43,510 nt of DNA from Gammaproteobacteria bacterium RIFCSPHIGHO2_12_FULL_35_23. GTDB lineage: Bacteria > Pseudomonadota > Gammaproteobacteria > UBA12402. The DNA is taken from the NCBI GenBank assembly GCA_001801465.1, contig MGXT01000024.1, positions 1 to 43,510 on the forward strand, written 5' to 3'. Positions 35,555-43,510 of the stretch are shown here, one piece after another. The notes below the pieces were generated by a model. The model saw nothing but the letters and a program-made list of their open reading frames with translations, was not told the DNA's origin and ran no database searches. The position numbers were made by a program, and so were the translations under genes. Position 1 is the first letter of the stretch, and every line of letters begins with the position of its first letter.

Positions 35555-36048
35555 ATGTCAAAAATAAAATTATTTTCATTTTTCTATTGGTTTAATTAGT
35601 TGTACGGCTTGTTTGGCTGAGTCTGCTATAACCGTTAATTTTATTAATCAAAGTTCTTTTACTATGGGAGCAACTTTGAGTATGTATCCTTTGGTGGCAG
35701 GAGTTAATAAAGGATATGGACCTGTCTTTGTTTCGCTAGATTCTTCTCATAACAAACCCATCCTGTAGTACAACAATTAGCGCTAATTCAGAGGCAAATT
35801 GTACTTTTATAGTCAATTCAAGTGTTAACTTTCCTTTCGAACAATTTCCTCAGTCAGTAGACTTTACACTATCTCGAGGTGATTTTCCTTATTATTCTGC
35901 TGTAGTGCAAGGAGGTGTGGAAGCAGTGAATGAGGATTCTAATACTAGCATGGATCTTGATGGCCAATTTACTGTGCTAAATTCTACTGGAATAAAACTA
36001 AACTTTATTCAGACAGCTAATACTTTAACTATTACGGTAGTTAATTAG
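35555..36048 (+). pseudogene. Secreted-protein gene broken by two frameshifts
   Basis: Three frames join into one sensible protein of about 163 residues if two single bases are removed: one T of the T-run near 35578-35583 and one base of the AACAAACCC stretch near 35752-35759. As it stands, the first frame stops at 35597 and the second at 35766; the third runs to TAG 36046-36048. The restored product begins with a clean signal peptide (MSKIKLFSF, then SIGLISCTACLAES) and continues as a beta-rich secreted domain with two cysteines (PSCSTT and ANCTF), ending TITVVN. TAAGGAG lies 6 bp before the ATG. No other stop interrupts it, so the damage is recent or the extra bases are sequencing errors. 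The family is not recognised. Confidence 0.75.
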
Positions 36049-36156
36049 CTCCTTTATTAAGAGAGAACCCAATTTTTTCCTCTTTTTAAGCTTATTTTAA
36101 AATTGAAAGTAGTTTCTATTTTTAGTAATGATTTAAGTTAGTAGTTGAAGTACTTT

Positions 36157-37494
36157 TTATTTATCGTTTAGTAATAAAGCTGCAATGAGACCAACAAGAC
36201 TAATAGTTGCTAAAACCCACATGCTAGCATGAAATCCTATTGAAAAATTGGTTTTAGAACGTGCAATGGTAACCGTAATAGCAAGTCCAACCGTGCCACC
36301 TATTTCTTGAATAGTCATAAAAGTACCGCTAGCTATACCAGCTCTGTCTTGTGATAATGTCGAAATAGCAGCGGTAGTACTAGGTCCCCAAATAAAACTC
36401 CAGCCAATTCCAAATAATAAGGCAGCCATGATGAACAAAAGACTGCTGCTGGTTGATGTAAAGCGGAGCTGCAATAAAGCGGATAACAATAAAATGATAA
36501 AGCCTGGGAAAATTAAATTTTTTGCAGAAACCCGATGATAAAGTTTGCTAATGTAAGGCGATAATAAGCCTACTGGTATAGTAACAAACAACATAATAAT
36601 CCCTGTGTAGAGCGGGGACTTTAATGCCTCAATTTGTAAAAAGAAAGGCATTAAAAAAAAGGCGGCCCAAATAAAAAATACTAGGCAGAAAGTTGTCAAG
36701 GAAGCTAATAAAAAGCGCATATTGGTAAACAAATCTTCTCGTATGATTGGTTCAGCTTGAGTTTTTTCAACAATTAACAGTAATACTAAAAAGATGGCGG
36801 AAAAAGTGTAAAGCATAGCAATGAGAGTTTGGTGCCAGAGATGGCCTTGAATTACGCCTAGGATAAAACAGCTGATAGTGGCTGCTAGTAATAAAGCGCC
36901 AATGATATCCAATTTAGGAAGGTCTAACTTGTTTTTTGATTCTTCAGCAAAGAGACTAACTAAAAAGATTCCTAAGATAACAATGGGTAATGGTGCAAGA
37001 AATACCCAGTGCCAATTAAATAAAGAGATTAGTAAACCGCTTAATAACGGGCCTATTGCTAAACAAAATCCTATTACTGCTGCCCATAAGCCAATTGCAC
37101 GACTTCGTAATGAAATAGTATGGGTTAGCATGGCCTGCGAGATTGCAAGAATGATGGCGTTACTGATGCCAGCTAAAGCTTGAAAAAAAATAATCGTCGT
37201 AATACTGCTAGCTAGCCCCGATCCTAGTAATGCCAGACCTTGCATTAATAAACCGAATAAAAAAATCTTTTTGCGGCCATAAATATCAGCTAAGCGTCCA
37301 AAAATAACTAAAGTACTGCAGGTCAAAATGCCAAAAATATTCATGACCCACTGTAAGGCAGGAATACTGGTTTTAAGACTGGTATGAATAGCTGGTAAGG
37401 CGGTATTAACCATCGAAAAAATCATTGCCATGACGGCCATGCCGGCACAAATTCCGATAATACTTAAGGTTCGGGCATAACGCTTAATATACAT
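36157..37494 (-). CDS. MFS transporter, drug:H+ antiporter-like (EmrB/QacA type)
   Basis: The 445-residue protein has at least 12 hydrophobic helices. It contains the MFS motif A GRLADIYGRKK after helix 2 and a motif-C-like segment GFCLAIGPLLSGLL in helix 5, typical of proton-driven exporters. The RAGIASG segment followed by MTIQEIGGTVGLAI fits the EmrB/QacA group. It has no adjacent membrane-fusion protein gene, so a tripartite pump is not indicated here. Substrate is unknown. A 119-bp gap separates it from the GrpB-GNAT gene upstream on the same strand. Confidence 0.85.
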   Translation of the reverse strand: MYIKRYARTLSIIGICAGMAVMAMIFSMVNTALPAIHTSLKTSIPALQWVMNIFGILTCSTLVIFGRLADIYGRKKIFLFGLLMQGLALLGSGLASSITTIIFFQALAGISNAIILAISQAMLTHTISLRSRAIGLWAAVIGFCLAIGPLLSGLLISLFNWHWVFLAPLPIVILGIFLVSLFAEESKNKLDLPKLDIIGALLLAATISCFILGVIQGHLWHQTLIAMLYTFSAIFLVLLLIVEKTQAEPIIREDLFTNMRFLLASLTTFCLVFFIWAAFFLMPFFLQIEALKSPLYTGIIMLFVTIPVGLLSPYISKLYHRVSAKNLIFPGFIILLLSALLQLRFTSTSSSLLFIMAALLFGIGWSFIWGPSTTAAISTLSQDRAGIASGTFMTIQEIGGTVGLAITVTIARSKTNFSIGFHASMWVLATISLVGLIAALLLNDK

Positions 37495-37613
37495 AATTGA
37501 CTTAAAAAAATGATAATAAAATAAAAGTATAAAGAAAAATTTGATTAGATCAATTTGAATTCAATTAATAATAAGTTGATTAGAAAATCTACTAGTTTTT
37601 GTTTAGATAGATT

Positions 37614-38540
37614 TTATACTTTTTTACCTAGGCTGATAGCAGGATAGTCTGGGGCTGGGACATTAAAAGACAGCGGGTTGTAACCCGTTTTTTTAAAGAA
37701 ACTTTCAGTAGTCAGTGGGGCATGACAAACAAGATAGCTACAGCCTTGATGTTTGATCCATAATTCTAATAAAGCTAAGAATTGACTGCCAAAGCCTTGT
37801 TTTTGTTTGTTTTTAATGATGGCTAAAGCGCGTAAAATAGCCGTTGTATGCTCTAAAAACTCAAACTGTGCAGCACCCATCAATAGTGAACCTTGAGAAA
37901 AAATTAAATGAGCCTGAGAGGTAGAAGAAGGATGGTTAGATTGTAAGATTGGCTTCTGGTGAAGGGGATTATAAAATTCGCTATTGAGTATAGTATAATA
38001 AGCAGCCCATTCTGGTTTTAATAAAGCATGAACGATTCTAGTTCCTTGGCAGCCAGCTCGTTGATTAATTTCTTGCACAAATTGATTTTTACCAGAAACA
38101 TATTCATACATATCATGCGGATATTTTTTTGCCAATTCCTTTTTTAATTTTGCATAGTCGAGGCGTGCTTCTGAATGAGTATTCATAAATTCTTTAAATT
38201 TTAAATAGTGCACAATTTCTGGATTGTTTTCTTGGTAGACATGCACATTAAAACTTATAGGGGGATGTTTTTTTTGAAAGAAACGCCTAAATAAAATACC
38301 ATTTTCACCTTTTATCACATAATCTAACTGTTCCATTCCGTCATTACAAAGATCGACTTGCAGAATATCTTTGACCACAGGGACCATATCAATAACAGGT
38401 TTGGCAGGTAAACCAATAATTGAGGTGGAGCCAATATGGTGAACTGTCAAACAATTACCCCCTAATACTTGCTTAATTTTTTTAGCTTCTTCCGAAAAGT
38501 AAATAGGCCAGTTGGGGTTGTAGAGTTCTATGGTAATCAT
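37614..38540 (-). CDS. GrpB-GNAT fusion protein
   Basis: The 308-residue protein joins two domains. Residues about 1-160 match the GrpB (UPF0157) family of nucleotidyltransferase-fold proteins: YNPNWPIYFSEEA, the Gly-Ser motif HHIGSTSIIGL (34-44), and VIDMVPVV (49-56) with its acidic residue. Residues about 170-308 are a GNAT acetyltransferase: the acetyl-CoA loop KQGFGSQFLALLELW (247-261) and the ending TTESFFKKTGYNPLSF. Substrates of either domain are unknown. It follows the MFS gene upstream on the - strand by 7 bp, so the two are likely co-transcribed and may act on one compound, for example in resistance or modification. Confidence 0.85.
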   Translation of the reverse strand: MITIELYNPNWPIYFSEEAKKIKQVLGGNCLTVHHIGSTSIIGLPAKPVIDMVPVVKDILQVDLCNDGMEQLDYVIKGENGILFRRFFQKKHPPISFNVHVYQENNPEIVHYLKFKEFMNTHSEARLDYAKLKKELAKKYPHDMYEYVSGKNQFVQEINQRAGCQGTRIVHALLKPEWAAYYTILNSEFYNPLHQKPILQSNHPSSTSQAHLIFSQGSLLMGAAQFEFLEHTTAILRALAIIKNKQKQGFGSQFLALLELWIKHQGCSYLVCHAPLTTESFFKKTGYNPLSFNVPAPDYPAISLGKKV

Positions 38541-38547
38541 AAGTTTC

Positions 38548-39897
38548 TTATTGACTAAGTTGTTTGCCAGTCATTCGTTTGCCCAGTAATACTAATAAAG
38601 CGGTCAATAGTCCTGTTAAAGCCATGGTGGTAAATGCCATGGCAACACCGTAGCCACTTGCTTTAAATAGACTGTAAACGCCTAAAATAATTTGTCCACA
38701 GAAAGCAGCGCTGAAATGACCGATACCATCAGTGATCGCAACACTTGTGGCGCGACAAGGGGTTGGAAAGTTTTCTGCTGTATAAGTATAAAGAAGTGGA
38801 ATAAAGAAAGCGATAGTTGCCGTGCTGACAAAACCAAAAATTAAAATTATAGTCATAGACATAAACCAGGCGATTAACAATAAAGAAATCGTCCATAGCA
38901 AAGCAATTAAACTAATTAAGTATTTGCGCTCAAAAATATCACTCAAAAAAATTGCTAATACTGCGCCAACTATAAAACCCAGGGAATTGATAGCAACTAA
39001 TAGTAAGCTATGCGTTAAATTAAAACCTTTCATCAAAAATAAATTAGTATTAAGCGTAAGCCAGCCATAGTTACCTAAATAATAAATCAGCCAAAGTGTC
39101 ATAAAGAAAATTAATCGTAATAAATAGGGAGGGTGAAAGAGTTTTCTTAGATTCATTTTTACAGGACTGGGTGAGGCAATAGAGGAAGGAGTTGGTAGGC
39201 TCCTTTTAAAACGTTTGCATGCTATTTGTTCGGCTTTTAGTAATTCAGTTTCAGCTTGTTGATATTGATGGGTGCTGATATACCATCGAATAGTGTTAGG
39301 AATGAAACGTCTGGAAAATAAAATAGCAAATCCACCTAGTCCACCGCAGGCAAATAGAATGCGCCATCCCCAGTTAAAATGAGGGATAAGTGCTAAGCCA
39401 ACAAAAGGGACAACTGAAAAACCAAGAAAACCGATGGTGATAGCTAGAGCAGTAAAACGTCCGCGACAGCTAGCTGGTGAAAGCTCTGCAATATAAGTGG
39501 TGACATTTGCAATTTCTGAGCCTATCCCCATACCAATGATAAAGCGCCAAACAATGAGCCACTCAATGTTAGGACTGGTAGCTGATAAAATTGATCCTAC
39601 ACTAAAAAATAACATAGAGAGTATTAAAGCAAGTCTTCTTCCTAAAAGATCTGAAATGCGACTATCAAGAAAGGCGCCAATTATATAGCCGATAAGACCG
39701 CTGCTAATCGCCCAAAGAGCTGTTTCTGTACTAATTTGAAATTGTTTGCTGAGCACTGGGAGTGCTAAGCCTATCGTAATAATATCAAAAAAGGCAAAAA
39801 AGAAACCAGCGCCGACGGTAATCAAGATCCAATAAGAATAAGGCCAAACAGGGATGCGATCTAAACGATTTAATAAATCAAGCGCTTTATCATCCAT
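38548..39897 (-). CDS. MFS transporter, sugar/metabolite porter-like
   Basis: The 449-residue protein has 12 predicted helices. The repeated MFS signatures fit the sugar/aromatic-acid porter branch: SRISDLLGRRLAL (motif A) after helix 2, IGMGIGSEIANVTTYIAELSP in helix 4 (part: GMGIGSEIANV) and RGRFTAL after it, and LSDIFERKYLI after helix 8. The central loop (about 205-250) is charged. The substrate cannot be assigned. It heads a short - strand operon with the GrpB-GNAT gene, and about 94 bp separate it from the repeat-protein gene upstream. Confidence 0.85.
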   Translation of the reverse strand: MDDKALDLLNRLDRIPVWPYSYWILITVGAGFFFAFFDIITIGLALPVLSKQFQISTETALWAISSGLIGYIIGAFLDSRISDLLGRRLALILSMLFFSVGSILSATSPNIEWLIVWRFIIGMGIGSEIANVTTYIAELSPASCRGRFTALAITIGFLGFSVVPFVGLALIPHFNWGWRILFACGGLGGFAILFSRRFIPNTIRWYISTHQYQQAETELLKAEQIACKRFKRSLPTPSSIASPSPVKMNLRKLFHPPYLLRLIFFMTLWLIYYLGNYGWLTLNTNLFLMKGFNLTHSLLLVAINSLGFIVGAVLAIFLSDIFERKYLISLIALLWTISLLLIAWFMSMTIILIFGFVSTATIAFFIPLLYTYTAENFPTPCRATSVAITDGIGHFSAAFCGQIILGVYSLFKASGYGVAMAFTTMALTGLLTALLVLLGKRMTGKQLSQ

Positions 39898-39991
39898 AAT
39901 AATTAATCCAGGTTGTTATTTTATGATAGTAAAATATTTTAACCGTATTCTCAATGCTTGATTAACTACTCATTAGAGTAAAATAACAAGA

Positions 39992-42900
39992 CTAAAGATT
40001 TTGAGTCCATTGTACTTGGCAGCCACTTGGACTGGTAGTACATACTTCTCCCCCTTGATGGCTAAAAGATAAATTATTGCCTCCATTAGGGATTGGATTA
40101 GGTGTTAAAATAAAGTAACCACCACCTGTTACAGTATAGAGACATTTTAAATTAGGGCCTTGATTAACTTGAGTTGCCCAAAATTGATTGTTACTTCCGC
40201 CTTGATAGGGGTTGCCTGGTACATCATAATCACCAGTAAAGTTATACAAGGTACCATCGCTAGCAGTCATACTAGCAGATAAATGGTTTGTGCCTGATGC
40301 TTCCACCACAGCCTCTGGTGCAGGACATTGTAAACTTGTTACTTTTGTTATTTGTAGGGTTAGGGTTGCAGAATCTTGAGCAGGTCCTGCTTCGTTTCGA
40401 GCTTTAAAGGCAATCGTATAAGTTCCTGAGGAAAGAGTGTTAGCAAGAGTTCCTTCTAAACTATTACCGTTAATAACTAAGCCTAATTGATTTAAGGTTG
40501 GATTATCGGGGCCTGTAATCACAAAGTCATTTTCGTTAAAAGTCATAGTACCGATGTTATTTTCTTCTATAAAATAATGGCTCATGTCAACAGGTGTAAT
40601 AGCGTTGCCTGTTGTTATATTTTGACTAGATGGATTACCATTTTGATGAACTGGTAATTTTGCAACAATCAAATTAATTACTAAAGGTTTTGTTGGGTCA
40701 GACCAGCCGCCACCGTTTTCTGCACTGGCTTTAATAATATACTGGCCTGCAGGTGCGGAGCCTAAAGCTAGCGTGCCTTCAATACTTCTATTTTGCCCAC
40801 CTGAACCTGTTAAGCTTAAGCCTAAATTAGCAAGAGTAGTGGTATTACCTTGGGGATCGGTTACGCTATCTATTCGTAAATCTAATAAAGGTGCATTGGA
40901 ATTAAAGTGAGTTTCTAAACTTTCTAAGCCGGAAACAGGTGAGCCATTCCCTTCAATAGGGGTTGTGATGGCATTGCCGGCGCTAGGAATATTCGGTAAT
41001 ACATGTAAAATAAAAGTAGCATAGCTATCAGCAAGACCAGCCTCATTTTCCGCTATGAATTTAATGCTGTAATCACCATAAGTTAAGTTTGTAGGTAAAG
41101 TACCAGAAAGATTATTACCGCTGGCACTTAATCCTAATGCCGCTAATGTTGTATTACCGCTAGGGCCAGTGACTTGAATATTAGCTGGGTCAAAGCTCAT
41201 TGTACCTATATTATTCTGTTCGCTGAAAGAATTATTCATATTTATAGAAGTAACGGTATCACCTGCAAAATGAGTTTGGGGAGTGGGATCACTTTGATAA
41301 ATTGGTTTATTAGGAATTGTTAAGAACACTTCAAATGGATTGACTGACCAGCCACCTGCATTATGGGCTCCTATTTCTACCCGATAAACACCAGCTTGTT
41401 CACTGCCGGTTAAATTGATGGTACCCGTTAAATTAAATTGGTTGTCACTATTGATAATGGTTAAACCAATCGTATCAGGTAAGGTGGTGCCATTAGGGCC
41501 TACTACGCGGTTAATTCTTATATTATCAATGCTTGAGCTATAGCTAAAGTAAGAGGCCAAATTATTAAGAGCATAAGCTTTACCATTACCTACGGTATTG
41601 GAAATCGATGAACCAGGCGTTGGGGGAGGTGGAGTGCCCTGTACAGTTAAAGCTAAGCTTGCAAAAGTAGTTGCTATTCCTAAATTATTAGAGAAAGTAA
41701 AATTAATATGATAAGTACCATTAGGCGCAGTAGCAGGAATAGCGCCTGTCAAGTCATAATTGCCTGTAGAAACACTGGCAATGGTTAAGCCATCACTGCC
41801 ACCTAAGGCTGAGCTGGCTAAAGTGACACTTTGGCTGCTACCAGGTTCAATGACCTGTACATAATTAATATCGGGTGGAAGGGGCATAGTTAATGGTCCA
41901 CTGATGTCAGGCACGGGGCTGGTAAAGAATTTAGAAATGGTCAAAGGAGCAAAATTTTGACCTGGTGAAACAGTCAGTGGTTGTGGATCACTATTTTTAT
42001 AGGGAACATTACCAACACCTATATTAAGTGTAGCACCTGCATTAGCATAACCTCCGGCATTATGCGCATAAAAAGTAACATTATAAGAACCAGGAGTAGC
42101 TGTATCACTAATTTTACCATTTAAAGTATAGTCATTATCATTTTGAGTTAAATTAAGGCCCAAGCTGGATCCTGCCAAGGTTGTAACAGAACCGTCTGGG
42201 TTGGTGACTGCAATAGATTTAATATCTGTTGCAGAAAAATCCATAGCATAATTAGGATTTGAGTTAGTAAAGTATGGGTTTAAATCTACTGTAGTAATCA
42301 AGTCACCAGGTTTTAATGGAGATTGAGCAGGTGGATTCGTACCGTTCCAGCTTGGCTTATCAGGAGTCGGAACGGTTATAATTAAAGTTGCATAGCTACC
42401 AGCTAAACCTAAAGTATTAGCAAAGCGGAAATTAATTTGATAAGTACCACTTTGGGCGGTGCTAGCCACTGTGCCACCTAGTAAATAATTGCTACCAGAT
42501 TTAGTGATAGTAATGCCATCACCTAAAGGTGAAGCATTAAGAGGAGTGGTTTGTTCATTATAAGTTACATTGACATAAGCAGGGTCATTTTGTACTGAAC
42601 TTATGTCGTTAAGCGGTCCACTAATACTAGGGACTGGACTAATAAAATAACTATCTAGCTGTACGGAAGTAATTGTCCCAGAAGCTTGTATAGTTTGTCC
42701 GGTAGGGTTGCCAGTTTTAATAGGGACATTGCCAACATTTAAAGTAATTTTTGCGGCTTTATTAGCGTAGCCATAATTTAAAGGTGAATTATTTTTAGCA
42801 GTGAAATAGATAATATAGCTACCAAGTTGATCAACAGTGAATCCTAATGGAATATTGCCTTCTAAAGTATATTGTCCGTTATTATTAACTAGGCTGATTC

Positions 42901-43510
42901 CTCCGCCTGAGCCTACTAAAGGCGAGTCAGCAAGTGAAGTAGCCGAGCCATTATAATCAACTTCTATGGAGTTAATGTCATGATCATCAAAGCTCATGGG
43001 CGTAGTAGAGTTGAAGGAACTATTTAAATTAGTAGCAGTAATTGTATCACCTGGTTTTTTAACAGTTTGAGCAGCTGGATTTTGTATAAAAGTAGGTGGT
43101 TGAATATTTTCTTTAACCGTTAGTAATAATAGTGCATTTTGTTGGGCAAATCCCAAGGTATTAGCGCCTTTAAAAGTAATAGAGTAAACACCAGTTGGTG
43201 CATTAGCAGGGATTGTGCCATTTAAAGAGGTACCTGATAATTGTAAATAACTGGATTGGCCACTGGCACTACCGAGTGGTGATTTAGCTAAATCGGTTGT
43301 TTCGCCATTCGGTGCAGTAACACTAATTGAGGAAGGATTGCTATCGTTAAAGGTTAAATCCCCGCTATTATTAGGATTATTAAAGTAATTAGCGAGATCA
43401 ACAGGGGTTGTCATTGCACCTGTGCCTGCAGTTTGAGTAGGATTAGCGGAACCATTTCTGACAGGTAAGCCACGATAAACTAAGGTAACATCGACAGAGG
43501 TTGTATTATT
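39992..43510 (-). CDS. Giant secreted-type protein of Ig-like repeats, N-terminus beyond window
   Basis: The reading frame is open from the window edge to the stop near 39992, at least 1172 residues; the ATG at 43414 is internal because the 32 codons upstream are in frame and fit the repeat pattern. Nine repeats of about 105-125 residues follow a common plan: an Asn-Pro-x-x-Gln-Thr start, a ...L..YF segment, a P.G..T.L...LG... middle, and a closing G.Y.I.F...N..G.A...A.L...V. This resembles bacterial Ig-like / putative Ig (cadherin-like) folds of adhesins. The last ~116 residues form a different cap. All four cysteines of the visible protein are in the cap (residues 1030, 1091, 1125, 1132 counted from the ATG at 43414). 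No autotransporter barrel or LPxTG is seen. It is probably surface-exposed or exported; the role is inferred. Confidence 0.88.
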   Translation of the reverse strand, partial: NNTTSVDVTLVYRGLPVRNGSANPTQTAGTGAMTTPVDLANYFNNPNNSGDLTFNDSNPSSISVTAPNGETTDLAKSPLGSASGQSSYLQLSGTSLNGTIPANAPTGVYSITFKGANTLGFAQQNALLLLTVKENIQPPTFIQNPAAQTVKKPGDTITATNLNSSFNSTTPMSFDDHDINSIEVDYNGSATSLADSPLVGSGGGISLVNNNGQYTLEGNIPLGFTVDQLGSYIIYFTAKNNSPLNYGYANKAAKITLNVGNVPIKTGNPTGQTIQASGTITSVQLDSYFISPVPSISGPLNDISSVQNDPAYVNVTYNEQTTPLNASPLGDGITITKSGSNYLLGGTVASTAQSGTYQINFRFANTLGLAGSYATLIITVPTPDKPSWNGTNPPAQSPLKPGDLITTVDLNPYFTNSNPNYAMDFSATDIKSIAVTNPDGSVTTLAGSSLGLNLTQNDNDYTLNGKISDTATPGSYNVTFYAHNAGGYANAGATLNIGVGNVPYKNSDPQPLTVSPGQNFAPLTISKFFTSPVPDISGPLTMPLPPDINYVQVIEPGSSQSVTLASSALGGSDGLTIASVSTGNYDLTGAIPATAPNGTYHINFTFSNNLGIATTFASLALTVQGTPPPPTPGSSISNTVGNGKAYALNNLASYFSYSSSIDNIRINRVVGPNGTTLPDTIGLTIINSDNQFNLTGTINLTGSEQAGVYRVEIGAHNAGGWSVNPFEVFLTIPNKPIYQSDPTPQTHFAGDTVTSINMNNSFSEQNNIGTMSFDPANIQVTGPSGNTTLAALGLSASGNNLSGTLPTNLTYGDYSIKFIAENEAGLADSYATFILHVLPNIPSAGNAITTPIEGNGSPVSGLESLETHFNSNAPLLDLRIDSVTDPQGNTTTLANLGLSLTGSGGQNRSIEGTLALGSAPAGQYIIKASAENGGGWSDPTKPLVINLIVAKLPVHQNGNPSSQNITTGNAITPVDMSHYFIEENNIGTMTFNENDFVITGPDNPTLNQLGLVINGNSLEGTLANTLSSGTYTIAFKARNEAGPAQDSATLTLQITKVTSLQCPAPEAVVEASGTNHLSASMTASDGTLYNFTGDYDVPGNPYQGGSNNQFWATQVNQGPNLKCLYTVTGGGYFILTPNPIPNGGNNLSFSHQGGEVCTTSPSGCQVQWTQNL
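40343..43099 (-). repeat. Ig-like repeat array R2-R9
   Basis: Approximate repeat spans from the N-terminal side: R2 42725-43099, R3 42356-42724, R4 42005-42355, R5 41621-42004, R6 41306-41620, R7 40988-41305, R8 40655-40987, R9 40343-40654; R1 is partial in the window at 43100-43510. Repeats resemble alternate neighbours more than adjacent ones: R3 with R5 (SPVPSISGPL, SPVPDISGPL), R2 with R4 (both end VGNVP), R6 with R8 (GGW), R7 with R9 (NNIGTM, NEAG). Growth by two-domain blocks is implied. Confidence 0.75.

Noticed and set aside
42725..43510. ATG at 43414 as the true start of the repeat protein
   Set aside because: The frame stays open to the window edge, the upstream codons continue the repeat pattern, and a signal peptide is absent, so the real start lies beyond 43510.
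1..43510. CRISPR arrays, insertion sequences or integrase-type attachment sites
   Set aside because: No evenly spaced short direct repeats, no transposase or integrase frame and no tRNA-end duplication were seen anywhere in the window.

Overview
The window is AT-rich DNA from a gammaproteobacterium, most likely of the Legionellales (a Coxiellaceae or Rickettsiella-like, host-associated lineage). This placement is inferred from three things: gene order (secG, tRNA-Leu, nuoA-N; map divergent from rpsB-tsf-pyrH-frr-uppS-cdsA-bamA-skp-lpxD-fabZ-lpxA-rnhB), low G+C, and accessory genes that look like surface or effector proteins. No database search was possible, so the genus is not claimed.

Layout. 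1-1611: a lone SAM-dependent methyltransferase, then secG. 1668-1752: tRNA-Leu(GAG). 1817-16381: all 13 complex I genes nuoA, B, C, D, E, F, G, H, I, J, K, L, M and N on the + strand, with nuoC and nuoD separate. 16382-17264: a gene-poor stretch, a 44-residue exported or membrane peptide, a strong hairpin, and a 65-residue two-helix membrane protein. 17269-23185 (- strand): an 897-residue homologue of the ribonucleotide reductase large subunit that has lost its active site, a 677-residue polytopic membrane protein of unknown function with a Pro/Ser-rich tail, and a small outer-membrane beta-barrel protein. Three helically phased TGTAAC boxes lie upstream of the barrel gene. 23483-24949 (- strand): sodB and map. 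24967-35483 (+ strand): the translation / UMP kinase / isoprenoid / phospholipid / outer-membrane biogenesis / lipid A cluster from rpsB to rnhB, behind a structured rpsB leader. 35555-36048: a secreted-protein gene broken by two single-base frameshifts. 36157-39897 (- strand): two MFS transporters flanking a GrpB-GNAT fusion. 39992-43510 (- strand): a giant secreted-looking protein of nine Ig-like repeats, whose N-terminus lies beyond the window.

How the genes work together. The nuo operon encodes the proton-pumping NADH:quinone oxidoreductase. The rpsB-rnhB block makes ribosome and elongation factors (S2, EF-Ts, RRF), UMP, the undecaprenyl carrier, CDP-diacylglycerol, the BAM core and its Skp chaperone, and the first lipid A precursors. 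Compared with the E. coli version of this block, dxr, rseP and lpxB are absent.

The best candidate for something undescribed is the NrdA-like protein. Its ATP cones and barrel scaffold are clearly retained. However, the positions of E. coli C225, C439, E441, the phosphate loop, the Y730/Y731 pair and the C-terminal cysteine tail are all replaced or missing, while the reading frame is intact. That pattern suggests a pseudoenzyme with a regulatory or other new role.
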